Origin: Halopseudomonas xinjiangensis
Lineage (GTDB): Bacteria; Pseudomonadota; Gammaproteobacteria; Pseudomonadales; Pseudomonadaceae
NCBI RefSeq assembly: GCF_900104945.1
Contig: NZ_LT629736.1
Location: 1,550,001 to 1,614,000, forward strand
Length of the DNA stretch: 64,000 nt
Direction of reading: 5' to 3'
How positions within the stretch are numbered: position 1 is the stretch's first letter; every line of letters starts with the position of its first letter. Positions 11,348 to 19,016 of this stretch are shown here, piece after piece. The notes under the pieces were generated by a model. The model was given only the letters and a program-made list of their open reading frames with translations. It ran no database searches and was not told the DNA's origin. Both the position numbers and the translations under genes were made by a program.

Positions 11348-11374
11348 CCGGCCAGGCTATGGCAGGCTGATGAG

Positions 11375-11494
11375 CTATTGCTGGCTGATCCAGAAAACCG
11401 CGGCGACCACCGCGATGAGAATCAGCGCTACCGCCGCAAAGGCGTCCAGATAACTGTCGGAGTCGTGCTGCTGATGCGTTTCATGGTCGTTCAT
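11375..11494 (-). CDS. 39-residue single-span membrane protein (unrecognised)
   Basis: A very short gene read on the minus strand: ATG at 11492-11494, stop at 11375-11377, AGAGGA about eight bases before the start. The product begins MNDHETHQQHDSDSYLD, a His/Asp/Glu-rich cytoplasmic or periplasmic tail, followed by one hydrophobic helix (AFAAVALILIAVVAAVFWI) and ends SQQ. Similar short proteins occur in this chromosomal position in other Pseudomonas genomes as I recall, but I know of no function. The His-rich tail could bind metal; that is only inference. It converges on the DUF2970 gene and is divergent from cysI. Confidence 0.68.
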   Translation of the reverse strand: MNDHETHQQHDSDSYLDAFAAVALILIAVVAAVFWISQQ

Positions 11495-11624
11495 AGGTGT
11501 TCCTCTTATTGTTGTTGCACCTTGTGAGCGCGTTACCTACCCTAGCTAGTAAAGCCCAATCCCCCTGCCAGCACAAGCGCCCGGAAAGCTGCGTTTTCCA
11601 TCTAAACATATAGATAAACATTCC

Positions 11625-11653
11625 TTTTGTGCATATCGGAAAACTGCTATCGT
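11625..11653 (+). promoter_or_regulatory. Candidate sigma70 promoter of cysI
   Basis: A TTTTGT element at 11625-11630 and TATCGT at 11648-11653 are separated by 17 bases in an AT-rich patch about 75 bases upstream of cysI. An AT-rich near-direct repeat (tctaaacat / agataaacat, about 11601-11620) lies just upstream, where an activator such as CysB would be expected to bind. The activator assignment is inference from the pathway. The rest of the 235-base gap shows nothing else clear. Confidence 0.45.
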
Positions 11654-11728
11654 CTGCGCGCTTCCGAAGCCCGGTAGGGCCGAGCCATTGTTAGACAAGG
11701 GGCAGCGCCCCCAGAACAGGTTGTCAGC

Positions 11729-13387
11729 ATGTATATCTACGACGAGTATGATCAACGGATCGTGGAGGACCGCGTCAAGCAGTTCCGCGATCAGACCCGC
11801 CGCTATCTTGCCGGCGAACTGAGCGACCCGGAATTCCTGCCGCTGCGCCTGCAGAATGGCCTGTATATTCAGCGGTATGCACCCATGTTGCGCATCGCCA
11901 TTCCCTATGGCCTGATCTCCTCCCGGCAGATGCGCAAGCTCGCGTTCATCGCGCGTGAATACGACAAGGGCTACGCGCACTTCAGCACCCGACAGAACGT
12001 CCAGTTCAACTGGCCGAGCCTGGAAGAGGTTCCGGACATTCTTGCGCATCTGGCCGAGGTGCAGATGCACGCGATCCAGACCAGCGGCAACTGCATCCGC
12101 AACACCACTACTGACCAGTTCGCCGGCGTCGCAGCAGACGAAATTGTCGACCCGCGCCCGTGGTGCGAAGTCATTCGCCAGTGGTCGACCTTTCATCCGG
12201 AATTCGCTTTCCTGCCGCGCAAGTTCAAGATTGCCGTCAACGGTGCCGAAGCAGATCGCGCAGCGATCGGCGTCCACGATATCGGCCTGAATGTCGTCAA
12301 GAACGATGCTGGCGAAGTCGGCTTCCGCGTGCTCGTCGGCGGCGGGCTTGGTCGTACGCCGATGGTCGGTTCGGAAATCCGTGCGTTCCTGCCCTGGCAG
12401 CATCTGCTTACCTACCTCGACGCCATTCTGCGTGTGTACAACCGCTATGGTCGCCGTGACAACAAGTACAAGGCGCGGATCAAGATACTGGTGAAAGCGC
12501 TCACTCCCGCTGCCTTCGCTGAAAAAGTCGAAGCCGAGTGGGTCCATACCAAGGATGGCCCTGCCACCCTGACTCAGGACGAGTTCGAGCGGGTGAGCGC
12601 CCACTTCACCGCCCCTGCCTACGCGCAGCTGGACGGTGATGACGCGACGTACCTGGCCATGCGCGAGAGCGACAAGGGTTTCAACAACTGGGCCATGCGC
12701 AACGTGCATGCTCACAAGGTGCCCGGTTACGCCGCTGTGACGCTGTCACTCAAGCCAACCGCTGTAGCGCCCGGCGACGCCACCGACAAGCAGCTGGAAG
12801 CAGCTGCGGACCTCGCCGACCAGTTCAGCTTCGGCGAGCTGCGGGTAACGCACCAGCAGAACCTGGTCCTGGCCGACGTGCGTCAGTCCGAACTTTACTC
12901 GCTGTGGCAGGTATGCCGCGATCAGGGCTTCGCCACACCCAACATCGGCCTGCTCACTGACATCATCTGCTGCCCGGGCGGGGACTTCTGCTCACTGGCA
13001 AACGCCAAGTCGATTCCGATCGCCGAGGCTATCCAGCGCACCTTCGATGATCTGGATTACCTGCACGACATTGGCGACGTCGACCTGAACATCTCCGGGT
13101 GCATGAACGCCTGCGGTCATCACCACGTCGGCCATATCGGCGTGCTTGGTGTGGACAAGAAAGGTGCAGAGTTCTATCAGGTATCGCTCGGCGGTAACAG
13201 CGGGCGCAATGCGGCGATCGGCCAGATTCTCGGCCCATCCTTCGCTGCCGACCAGATGCCAGGAGTGATCCAGAAGGTTGTCGACGTCTACGTCGAACAG
13301 CGCACAGCGGAAGAGCAATTCATCGACACCTTCCAGCGTATCGGCATGGATCCGTTCAAGGAGCGCGTTTATGCAGCGAATAATTAA
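11729..13387 (+). CDS. cysI: Assimilatory sulfite reductase hemoprotein CysI
   Basis: Reduces sulfite to sulfide with six electrons for cysteine synthesis, using siroheme coupled to a [4Fe-4S] cluster. The 552-residue product has two ferredoxin-like half domains (LRLQNGLYIQRYAPMLRIAI; FSTRQNVQFNW). The four cluster Cys are in two pairs, CCPGGDFCSLA and SGCMNACGHHHVGHIG. Note the first pair is preceded by another Cys. Length equals the Pseudomonas CysI I know. No cysJ flavoprotein gene is nearby, which is usual for this lineage and suggests another electron donor. The gene's end overlaps the DUF934 gene. Confidence 0.94.
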   Translation: MYIYDEYDQRIVEDRVKQFRDQTRRYLAGELSDPEFLPLRLQNGLYIQRYAPMLRIAIPYGLISSRQMRKLAFIAREYDKGYAHFSTRQNVQFNWPSLEEVPDILAHLAEVQMHAIQTSGNCIRNTTTDQFAGVAADEIVDPRPWCEVIRQWSTFHPEFAFLPRKFKIAVNGAEADRAAIGVHDIGLNVVKNDAGEVGFRVLVGGGLGRTPMVGSEIRAFLPWQHLLTYLDAILRVYNRYGRRDNKYKARIKILVKALTPAAFAEKVEAEWVHTKDGPATLTQDEFERVSAHFTAPAYAQLDGDDATYLAMRESDKGFNNWAMRNVHAHKVPGYAAVTLSLKPTAVAPGDATDKQLEAAADLADQFSFGELRVTHQQNLVLADVRQSELYSLWQVCRDQGFATPNIGLLTDIICCPGGDFCSLANAKSIPIAEAIQRTFDDLDYLHDIGDVDLNISGCMNACGHHHVGHIGVLGVDKKGAEFYQVSLGGNSGRNAAIGQILGPSFAADQMPGVIQKVVDVYVEQRTAEEQFIDTFQRIGMDPFKERVYAANN

Positions 13388-13868
13388 GAACGACCAGGTC
13401 GTCGATGAAACCTGGCATCTGCTACCCAAGGACGCCACGCTCGAAGGCCTGTCCAACAGCGATGACCTGCTGGTGCCGATGGGACTGTGGCTCGAGCACA
13501 GCCATGCGTTGAAGGTCCGCGATGGCGGCCTGGGCGTGTGGCTGGATAGCGACGAAGAGATCGAGTGCATCGCCGACGAGCTGGAGTACTTCCAGGTCGT
13601 GGCGCTGAACTTCCCCGTGTTCAGCGACGGGCGCCATTTCTCGACGGCACGTCTGCTGCGCGATCGCTATGGGTACAAAGGCGAAGTACGCGCCATCGGC
13701 GATGTTCTGCGTGACCAGCTGTTCTACATGAAGCGCTGCGGCTTCGATGCCTTTGCAGTCCGTGCCGATCGCGATCCGTACGAGGCACTTGAGAGCCTCA
13801 AGGACTTCTCGGAAACCTACCAAGCCGCTACCGACCAGCCTCTGCCGCTGTTTCGTCGCCGCGGCTGA
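13371..13868 (+). CDS. DUF934 protein, CysI partner
   Basis: A 165-residue soluble protein of the DUF934 family, found immediately after cysI in many proteobacteria and thought to help assimilatory sulfite reduction, though its biochemical role is not settled. The start at 13371 lies inside the cysI reading frame (17-base overlap) with AAGGAG eight bases upstream, so translation is likely coupled. Recognisable parts are the N-terminal MQRIIKNDQVVDETWHLL, LGVWLDSDEE, and FPVFSDGRHFSTARLLRDRY, the most conserved block. It ends at LPLFRRRG and is followed by a strong terminator. Confidence 0.87.
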   Translation: MQRIIKNDQVVDETWHLLPKDATLEGLSNSDDLLVPMGLWLEHSHALKVRDGGLGVWLDSDEEIECIADELEYFQVVALNFPVFSDGRHFSTARLLRDRYGYKGEVRAIGDVLRDQLFYMKRCGFDAFAVRADRDPYEALESLKDFSETYQAATDQPLPLFRRRG

Positions 13869-13876
13869 GTCGTTAC

Positions 13877-13920
13877 ACATAGCTGGCGAGGTTCGCCGCG
13901 CCAGCTATGTTCTTCTTTTC
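13877..13920 (+). terminator. Rho-independent terminator after cysI-DUF934
   Basis: A perfect 12-base-pair stem (ACATAGCTGGCG at 13877-13888 with CGCCAGCTATGT at 13899-13910), a ten-base loop and a T-rich tail (tcttctttt) follow nine bases after the DUF934 stop. This closes the sulfite reductase operon and separates it from the next gene. Confidence 0.85.
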
Positions 13921-13985
13921 CCTACCGAACGACCCTCTGTCTTCCGCTGTCCAACTCGCATGCGTCTTGTCATCAGGAGAAACCC

Positions 13986-14444
13986 ATGCGTGCCCAGCCT
14001 TCATCCCCCGTAGCCCAGTCTTCAGAAGAGACCGGCCCGCTCAACCGCGAGCGGCTCGAGGCCAACCTGCTGTATTACGTGGCCAACCCGCGCCTAATCA
14101 ATCAGCGCCTGCACGAATTGGACAAGGAATGGAGCATCGAACGCCTGCTCGAAGCCAACGCAGCAGCGCTGGCCGGTGCGGGAACCTTGATGAGCTTGTT
14201 CCGCAGCAAGTACTGGCTGCTACTGCCTGCAGGCGCCACAGGGTTTCTGATGCAGCACGCCGTTCAAGGCCGGTGCGCGCCGATGAAGCTGTTTCACCAG
14301 ATGGGCTTCCGGTCTGCTGAAGAGATCGACGAGGAACGCTATGCGCTGAGAATCCTTCGCGGTGACCTCGAACCGGTCAAAGAGGCGGACGTGGACGACA
14401 TGGTCGCCCAGGTAGAACGGGCAATGGCAGCAGCAGAAGGATAA
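13986..14444 (+). CDS. DUF2892-like small membrane protein
   Basis: A 152-residue protein with AGGAGA before its ATG. After a polar N-terminus it reads NLLYYVANPRLINQRLHELD and WSIERLLEAN. A hydrophobic hairpin of roughly residues 58-95 (AALAGAGTLMSLF; YWLLLPAGATGFLMQHAV) follows, then GRCAPMKLFHQMGFRSAEEI and an acidic C-terminus. The N-x-E-R-L / two-helix / RCP-x-LF arrangement resembles DUF2892 modules such as the YgaP C-terminus, but I am not certain of the family. Function unknown. It lies downstream of the sulfite reductase terminator and converges on acuI. Confidence 0.7.
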   Translation: MRAQPSSPVAQSSEETGPLNRERLEANLLYYVANPRLINQRLHELDKEWSIERLLEANAAALAGAGTLMSLFRSKYWLLLPAGATGFLMQHAVQGRCAPMKLFHQMGFRSAEEIDEERYALRILRGDLEPVKEADVDDMVAQVERAMAAAEG

Positions 14445-14454
14445 GCGTGTGCCA

Positions 14455-14477
14455 GCGGCCCTGGCTGCCAAGGCCGC
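14455..14477. terminator. Candidate hairpin between convergent genes
   Basis: GCGGCC at 14455-14460 pairs with GGCCGC at 14472-14477, and the loop can extend the pairing imperfectly. It sits between the DUF2892-like gene and acuI, which converge. No T-run follows on either strand, so it is a weak terminator call. Confidence 0.35.
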
Positions 14478-14483
14478 CTCCGG

Positions 14484-15470
14484 TCAACCCAGGTTGACGA
14501 TTACCCGACCGACCATTTGTCCACCCAGGATCGTTTCGATCTGTTGGGGAAGCTCATCAAGCCCGACCTCATGCTCGATAGAGCTCAGATCGGTCTTCCA
14601 CTGGACCGACAGTCTATCCCACATCGAAGCTTTCACCACCAGCGGCTGCTCTACTGAGTCGATGCCCATCAGGTTCACGTTGCGCAGGATGAACGGCAGG
14701 ACACTGCCCTGGAAACCGGTACCGGCTGTCAGGCCGCAGCAGGCTACGGTCGCTCCGTAACGCAGTGATTTCACTACGTTGAACAGAATGTCGCCACCGA
14801 CAGTGTCCACTCCACCGGCCCAGCGCTCCTTGAGTAGCGGTTTCTCCTTGCCCGCCTCAAGCTCGGAGCGCTCGACGATAGTCGTCGCACCCAGCTTCTT
14901 CAGAAAGTCGGCTTGCGACGCCTTGCCGGTTGCGGCGGCAACTTCATAACCCAGGCCGGCGAGCATCGCCACGGCAATACTACCGACACCCCCGGTTGCG
15001 CCAGTAACCAATATCGGGCCCTGGCCGGTGATCATGCCGCCCTGCTCGAGCTTGTCGATACACAGGGCGGCGGTGAGGCCAGCAGTGCCCAGCAGCATGC
15101 TTTCGCGCAACGTCAGGCCATCCGGGCGTTTGAGAACCCAGCCGGCAGGGACCCGGATGTACTGGCCGTAGCCGCCTGCAGTATTCATCCCCAGATCATA
15201 TCCGGTGACGATCACTTCATCGCCGGCTTTCAGTTCAGACACAGAGCTGGATTCGACCACGCCGGCCGCATCGATCCCCGGGGTATGCGGATATTGGCGG
15301 GTGACGCCCTTGTTACCGCTTGCAGACAATGCGTCCTTGAAATTCAGCGACGAGTATTTCACCCGTATCAGAACTTCTCCTTCAGGCAGATCCTCTACGC
15401 GGCGCGTGACCACGTTCGAAACATAGCGGCCTTGTTCTTCGCTGACTACCAGGGCCTTGAATTCTGACAT
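14484..15470 (-). CDS. acuI: AcuI/YhdH-type acrylyl-CoA reductase (NADPH), MDR family
   Basis: Zinc-free medium-chain reductase of the AcuI/YhdH branch, which reduces acrylyl-CoA to propionyl-CoA with NADPH. The chosen start is the ATG at 15470 (MSEFKALVVSEEQG), whose AGGAG overlaps the stop region of sohB; length 328 fits E. coli YhdH (324). Seen motifs are the GroES-like half (SSLNFKDALSASG, YPHTPGIDAAGVV), the family-typical TGYDLGMNTAGGYGQYIRVP, and the nucleotide-binding TGATGGVGSIAVAML. The structural-zinc Cys cluster of alcohol dehydrogenases is absent. It is eight bases downstream of sohB, so probably one transcript. Narrow substrate assignment rests on family. Confidence 0.85.
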   Translation of the reverse strand: MSEFKALVVSEEQGRYVSNVVTRRVEDLPEGEVLIRVKYSSLNFKDALSASGNKGVTRQYPHTPGIDAAGVVESSSVSELKAGDEVIVTGYDLGMNTAGGYGQYIRVPAGWVLKRPDGLTLRESMLLGTAGLTAALCIDKLEQGGMITGQGPILVTGATGGVGSIAVAMLAGLGYEVAAATGKASQADFLKKLGATTIVERSELEAGKEKPLLKERWAGGVDTVGGDILFNVVKSLRYGATVACCGLTAGTGFQGSVLPFILRNVNLMGIDSVEQPLVVKASMWDRLSVQWKTDLSSIEHEVGLDELPQQIETILGGQMVGRVIVNLG

Positions 15471-15478
15471 GTGGGCTC

Positions 15479-16498
15479 CTACCAAAATTTCTGGTTGTGA
15501 AAGCGTGAAGCCCAGACGACCAGCAGGCGGTCGATGATGCCGGTGAAACCACCAGCCAGCTTGTCCTGCATGCGTTTGCGCGTCACGTAGTTGACCTCGA
15601 ACACATCCGCTTCACGGACACGTCGAGTGATGTATTCGTCGCTGGTCTGCACCTCGTCTGCCAGCTTGATCTCCTGTGCCTCGATGCCGAACCATACTTC
15701 GCCGGTTGCGACCTCATCGACATTCAGCTGCGGTCGGTAGCGGCTGACAAAATTTTTGAACAACCGATGAATGTTTTCCAGATCCTCGCGAAACTTCTCC
15801 CGACCTTTTTCGGTGTTTTCACCGAACACGGTCAGGGTGCGCTTGTACTCGCCGGCTGTAAGCATTTCGTAGTCAACGTCATGCTTCTTCAGGATCTTGT
15901 GAAAGTTCGGCAGCTGCGCCACCACGCCGATCGATCCGAGCATGGCAAAGGGTGCCGCCAGGAGCCGGTCACCGATGCAGGCCATCATGTAACCCCCGCT
16001 CGCCGCGACCTTGTCGACACAGACAGTAAGCGGGATTCCGGCTTCGCGGATACGGACCAACTGGGAAGCGGCAAGACCGTAAGCATGGACCATCCCGCCG
16101 CCACTCTCCAGTTTGACGACGACTTCATCCTCGGCACGTGCCATTTCGAGCACTGCAGTAATCTCATGGCGTAGATGATCGACCGCGCTTGCCTTGATGT
16201 CGCCATCGAAGCACAACACGAACACCCTGCTCCGCTCTTCAGCGCTCTTGCTTCGGCTTTTGGCGTCGAGCTTGCGACCCTTCTGTCTCAGCTTGAACCC
16301 TTTTTTGTCCAGCACCGACTGGGCAAGCCGCTCGGTCATGCGAGCGATTTGCTCGTTGACCTTATTGACCGACAGCGCACCATCCGGTCGACGGTGTCGA
16401 TCCTTCAGAGAGACGATCATCACCAGCAACACGACCAACGCCAGCAGCACTGTCGCTGCCTTGGCCAGGAACATTCCGTAATCGGCTAACCATTCCAC
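15479..16498 (-). CDS. sohB: SohB inner-membrane S49 peptidase
   Basis: Membrane-anchored serine protease of the SppA/SohB (S49) family facing the periplasm, a suppressor of periplasmic protease loss in E. coli. The frame is open far upstream, but only the part from the GTG at 16498 (VEWLADYGMFLAKAATVLLA) aligns with SohB. GGGAG is eight bases before that GTG, giving 339 residues (E. coli 349). It has an N-terminal membrane helix, a basic coiled segment (KKGFKLRQKGRKLDAKSR), the catalytic Ser in KVAASGGYMMACIGDRLLAA, and the Lys in GEYKRTLTVFGENTEKGREKF. Co-oriented with acuI downstream and divergent from the histidine phosphatase gene. Confidence 0.91.
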   Translation of the reverse strand: MEWLADYGMFLAKAATVLLALVVLLVMIVSLKDRHRRPDGALSVNKVNEQIARMTERLAQSVLDKKGFKLRQKGRKLDAKSRSKSAEERSRVFVLCFDGDIKASAVDHLRHEITAVLEMARAEDEVVVKLESGGGMVHAYGLAASQLVRIREAGIPLTVCVDKVAASGGYMMACIGDRLLAAPFAMLGSIGVVAQLPNFHKILKKHDVDYEMLTAGEYKRTLTVFGENTEKGREKFREDLENIHRLFKNFVSRYRPQLNVDEVATGEVWFGIEAQEIKLADEVQTSDEYITRRVREADVFEVNYVTRKRMQDKLAGGFTGIIDRLLVVWASRFHNQKFW

Positions 16499-16600
16499 GC
16501 ATGAATCTCCCGCAAAAGTGACTGAACCAAGCATACAGGATGGACGAACGGCTGGGACCGACCGGTGCCGTCTCGATTCAAACGGTTGTATGATTTTCGG

Positions 16601-16629
16601 TTGACAGGATATGGGCCCGCCCATACCCT
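16601..16629 (+). promoter_or_regulatory. Promoter with an internal inverted repeat, upstream of the histidine phosphatase gene
   Basis: A perfect -35 TTGACA (16601-16606) and a weak -10 TACCCT (16624-16629) are 17 bases apart. The spacer is a near-perfect palindrome: GGATATGGGC (16607-16616), CC, GCCCATACCC (16619-16628), one mismatch per arm. A repressor bound here would block polymerase. Both elements are seen; that the palindrome is an operator is inference. Confidence 0.5.
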
Positions 16630-16663
16630 CAGTGAGACATTTTCCGGACAGGCATAACAATAC

Positions 16664-17368
16664 GTGGGCAGCATCTATCTCATCCGTCACGGTCAAGCTT
16701 CCCTCGGCGCCGAGGACTACGACGTACTCTCTCCGGTTGGCATCAAGCAGTCCAAATTGCTTGGCGAGTATCTCAACAAGCTGAACGTACGCTTCGATCG
16801 CTGCTATGCCGGTAACATGAAACGGCAGATCGATACATGCCACCACGCCCTGGCGCAGATGGCCGATGCCCCCACGCGGGAGATCTCGATCGATACCGGG
16901 TTCAACGAATATCGGTCTGACGAGGTCATGCATACCTATCTGCCGCGGATCCTCGAGACTCAGCCGGACGCGAAGCATTTCGTGGAAAACGCCGGCCAGC
17001 ATCGCAAGGAGTTTCAGAAGGTATTCAGTCAGGTCATCACGTCCTGGATCACCGATGAAAATTGCCCTGCCGACTGTCAGAGTTGGCCGCAGTTCGTTGC
17101 GGGGGTTCGCGACGGACTCAAGCGCGTCATGGAAGAAGCGGAGCGCGGCCAGACTATCGCCATCTTCACATCGGGCGGCATGATCACCGCCGCCGTGCAA
17201 CTGATCACGGGAATGCCGGCCACAAGCGCCTTCGAGCTGAACTGGCAAATCGTGAATACCTCTGTGAGCCGTCTACAATACCGTAGGGACAAGCTCAGTC
17301 TGGCTTCCTTCAATAGCCAGGCTCACCTTGATGTCCACCAGCGGTCCGAGTGGGTGACCTACAGATAA
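16664..17368 (+). CDS. Histidine phosphatase (phosphoglycerate mutase-like) family protein
   Basis: A 234-residue branch-1 histidine phosphatase starting at a GTG (GSIYLIRHGQASLGAEDYD) with the catalytic RHG at the N-terminus. LSPVGIKQSKLLGEYL follows the usual pattern, and the second His falls within IFTSGGMITA, where the canonical motif reads SHGG; here the His is replaced by Ser (FTSGGMI). That substitution leaves catalytic activity uncertain. The ribosome-binding site is poor. It heads a four-gene co-oriented set with SCP2, a kinase-like protein and an SDR. The substrate cannot be named. Confidence 0.82.
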   Translation: MGSIYLIRHGQASLGAEDYDVLSPVGIKQSKLLGEYLNKLNVRFDRCYAGNMKRQIDTCHHALAQMADAPTREISIDTGFNEYRSDEVMHTYLPRILETQPDAKHFVENAGQHRKEFQKVFSQVITSWITDENCPADCQSWPQFVAGVRDGLKRVMEEAERGQTIAIFTSGGMITAAVQLITGMPATSAFELNWQIVNTSVSRLQYRRDKLSLASFNSQAHLDVHQRSEWVTYR

Positions 17369-17422
17369 TCATCAGGTGACGAAGCCGTCGCCGTCCACCA
17401 AGCAAATATAGGAACAGGGCCA

Positions 17423-17734
17423 ATGACTACTGATCAGATCATCAACAACATGGAATCCAAGTTCAACCCGGCCGCCGCGCAGGGTCTGAATCTGGTGTTC
17501 CAGTTCAACATCGAAGACGACGACAATTTCTTCGTGAAGGTCAAGGACGGCACCTGTGATGCACAGAAAGGCGACGCCGAAAACCCCAACGTCACCTTGA
17601 TCATGGACAGCGACACGCTGAACGGCGTTATCTCCGGCGAGACCGACGGCATGCAGGCTTTCATGGCCGGCAAGCTGCGCGCCGAGGGCGACATGATGTT
17701 GGCCCTGAAGCTGGGCGAGCTGTTCCCGGCTTAA
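17423..17734 (+). CDS. SCP2 sterol-binding domain protein
   Basis: A 103-residue stand-alone SCP2 domain: MTTDQIINNMESKFNP, LVFQFNIEDDDNFFVKVKDG, NPNVTLIMDSDTLNGVISGE and the C-terminal MQAFMAGKLRAEGDMMLALKLGELF. This fold has a hydrophobic tunnel that binds lipids or acyl-CoA. In bacteria the bound ligand is generally unknown. It is followed by a strong terminator, so the downstream kinase-like gene probably has its own promoter or depends on read-through. Confidence 0.9.
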   Translation: MTTDQIINNMESKFNPAAAQGLNLVFQFNIEDDDNFFVKVKDGTCDAQKGDAENPNVTLIMDSDTLNGVISGETDGMQAFMAGKLRAEGDMMLALKLGELFPA

Positions 17735-17752
17735 AAAGCCTGCAAAGAAAAG

Positions 17753-17777
17753 CCGGAGCCCTGCTCCGGTTTTTTTT
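17753..17777 (+). terminator. Rho-independent terminator after the SCP2 gene
   Basis: CCGGAGC (17753-17759), a three-base loop, GCTCCGG (17763-17769) and eight T follow the SCP2 stop by under 20 bases. Confidence 0.88.
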
Positions 17778-17926
17778 GCCCGCGGGATCGCTGGGCATTG
17801 ACCCAGCCAATCTAGTTCCAACACGCAATCTGATAAGGGGAATCAAACAGCTGTTCGAGCTTGTTCGCGATCCGCACCCTGCATTAGATTAACTGATTGT
17901 TCGAAACGACCATCATAAGGAAAACC

Positions 17927-18994
17927 ATGACTCTGACCGATCAGGCCAGCACCATCCGCGAGGGTGAAGAGCTGGACGTCGATGCCGTCGACCGTTATCT
18001 CAAGAGCCAGATCGATGGCCTGCATGGCATACCCACGATACGCCAGTTCCCGGGTGGCGCATCCAACCTGACTTACCTGGTTGCCTATCCGGAGCAGGAA
18101 TTCGTTCTGCGGCGCCCACCGTTTGGAAAGAAAGCCAAGTCGGCGCATGACATGGGCCGGGAATACCGGATCCTGAACCAGCTTAAAGAAGGCTTCCCTT
18201 ACTGCCCGAAGGCGTACGCCCACTGCACTGACGAGTCGGTCATCGGGGCGGAGTTCTATGTAATGGAGCGCGTCCAGGGCGTGATCTTGCGCTCGGAGCT
18301 GCCGCCCGAACTGGGGCTGGACGAAGCGCAAACGCGCGAACTGTGCAAAAGCTTCATCGACAAGTTCGTCGATCTGCACAACGTCGATTACGCTGCCTGC
18401 GGTTTGTCGGACCTGGGCAAGCCGGAAGGCTACGTGCAACGTCAGATCGAGGGCTGGATCGATCGTTATCAGAAAGCTGCGACGCCTGACGCGCCAAGCT
18501 GGGGCCCCGTCATGTCTTGGCTGCGTGACAAGATGCCTGCCGACCATCACAAGCCGGGCATTGTCCATAACGACTACCGCTTCGACAATGTCATTCTCGA
18601 CCCGCAAAACCCGATGCAGATCATCGGCGTGCTGGATTGGGAGATGACCACGATCGGCGATCCGCTGATGGACCTTGGCAACACCCTCGCGTACTGGATC
18701 GAAGCCGGGGATCCGCAGCCGATGCAACTGATCCGTCGCCAGCCAAGCCACGCTCCAGGCATGCTGACCCGTCAGGAATTCGCTGACTATTATGCCGAGC
18801 GTGCCGGCATCACCATCGACAACCTCGACTATTACTACACCTACGGCCTGTTCCGACTGGCCGGGATCGTCCAGCAGATCTACTACCGGTTCTACCACGG
18901 CCAGACGCAGGACAAACGCTTCGCCTCTTTCATTCACATGAACAAGCTGCTCGAACAGGTCAGCTTGTCCGTCATCGGCAAATCGGCTCTTTGA
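17927..18994 (+). CDS. ACAD10/APH-type phosphotransferase family protein
   Basis: A 355-residue protein of the aminoglycoside-phosphotransferase-like superfamily, in the subgroup fused to acyl-CoA dehydrogenase in ACAD10/11. There the kinase domain phosphorylates 4-hydroxyacyl-CoAs for onward oxidation. The start is the ATG at 17927 with AAGGA. Visible are the N-lobe FPGGASNLTYLVAYPEQEFVLRR (read across positions 40-65), the catalytic loop GIVHNDYRFDNVI and the metal-binding LDWEMTTIGDPLMDLG. The C-terminal YYTYGLFRLAGIVQQIYYRF is typical of this subgroup. An SDR gene follows 22 bases later, consistent with a short lipid-acyl pathway. It is not an antibiotic-resistance gene by subgroup. Confidence 0.86.
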   Translation: MTLTDQASTIREGEELDVDAVDRYLKSQIDGLHGIPTIRQFPGGASNLTYLVAYPEQEFVLRRPPFGKKAKSAHDMGREYRILNQLKEGFPYCPKAYAHCTDESVIGAEFYVMERVQGVILRSELPPELGLDEAQTRELCKSFIDKFVDLHNVDYAACGLSDLGKPEGYVQRQIEGWIDRYQKAATPDAPSWGPVMSWLRDKMPADHHKPGIVHNDYRFDNVILDPQNPMQIIGVLDWEMTTIGDPLMDLGNTLAYWIEAGDPQPMQLIRRQPSHAPGMLTRQEFADYYAERAGITIDNLDYYYTYGLFRLAGIVQQIYYRFYHGQTQDKRFASFIHMNKLLEQVSLSVIGKSAL

Positions 18995-19016
18995 GCCGCT
19001 GAATAAAGGACCCCCC

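Noticed and set aside
15479-17248. A 589-codon frame as one protein fused to SohB
   Set aside because: Only the part from the GTG at 16498 resembles SohB and has a ribosome-binding site. The upstream 250 codons are antisense to the histidine phosphatase gene.
17927-18994. Aminoglycoside resistance kinase
   Set aside because: The C-terminal features match the ACAD10/11-type subgroup and the context is lipid/acyl metabolism, not resistance.
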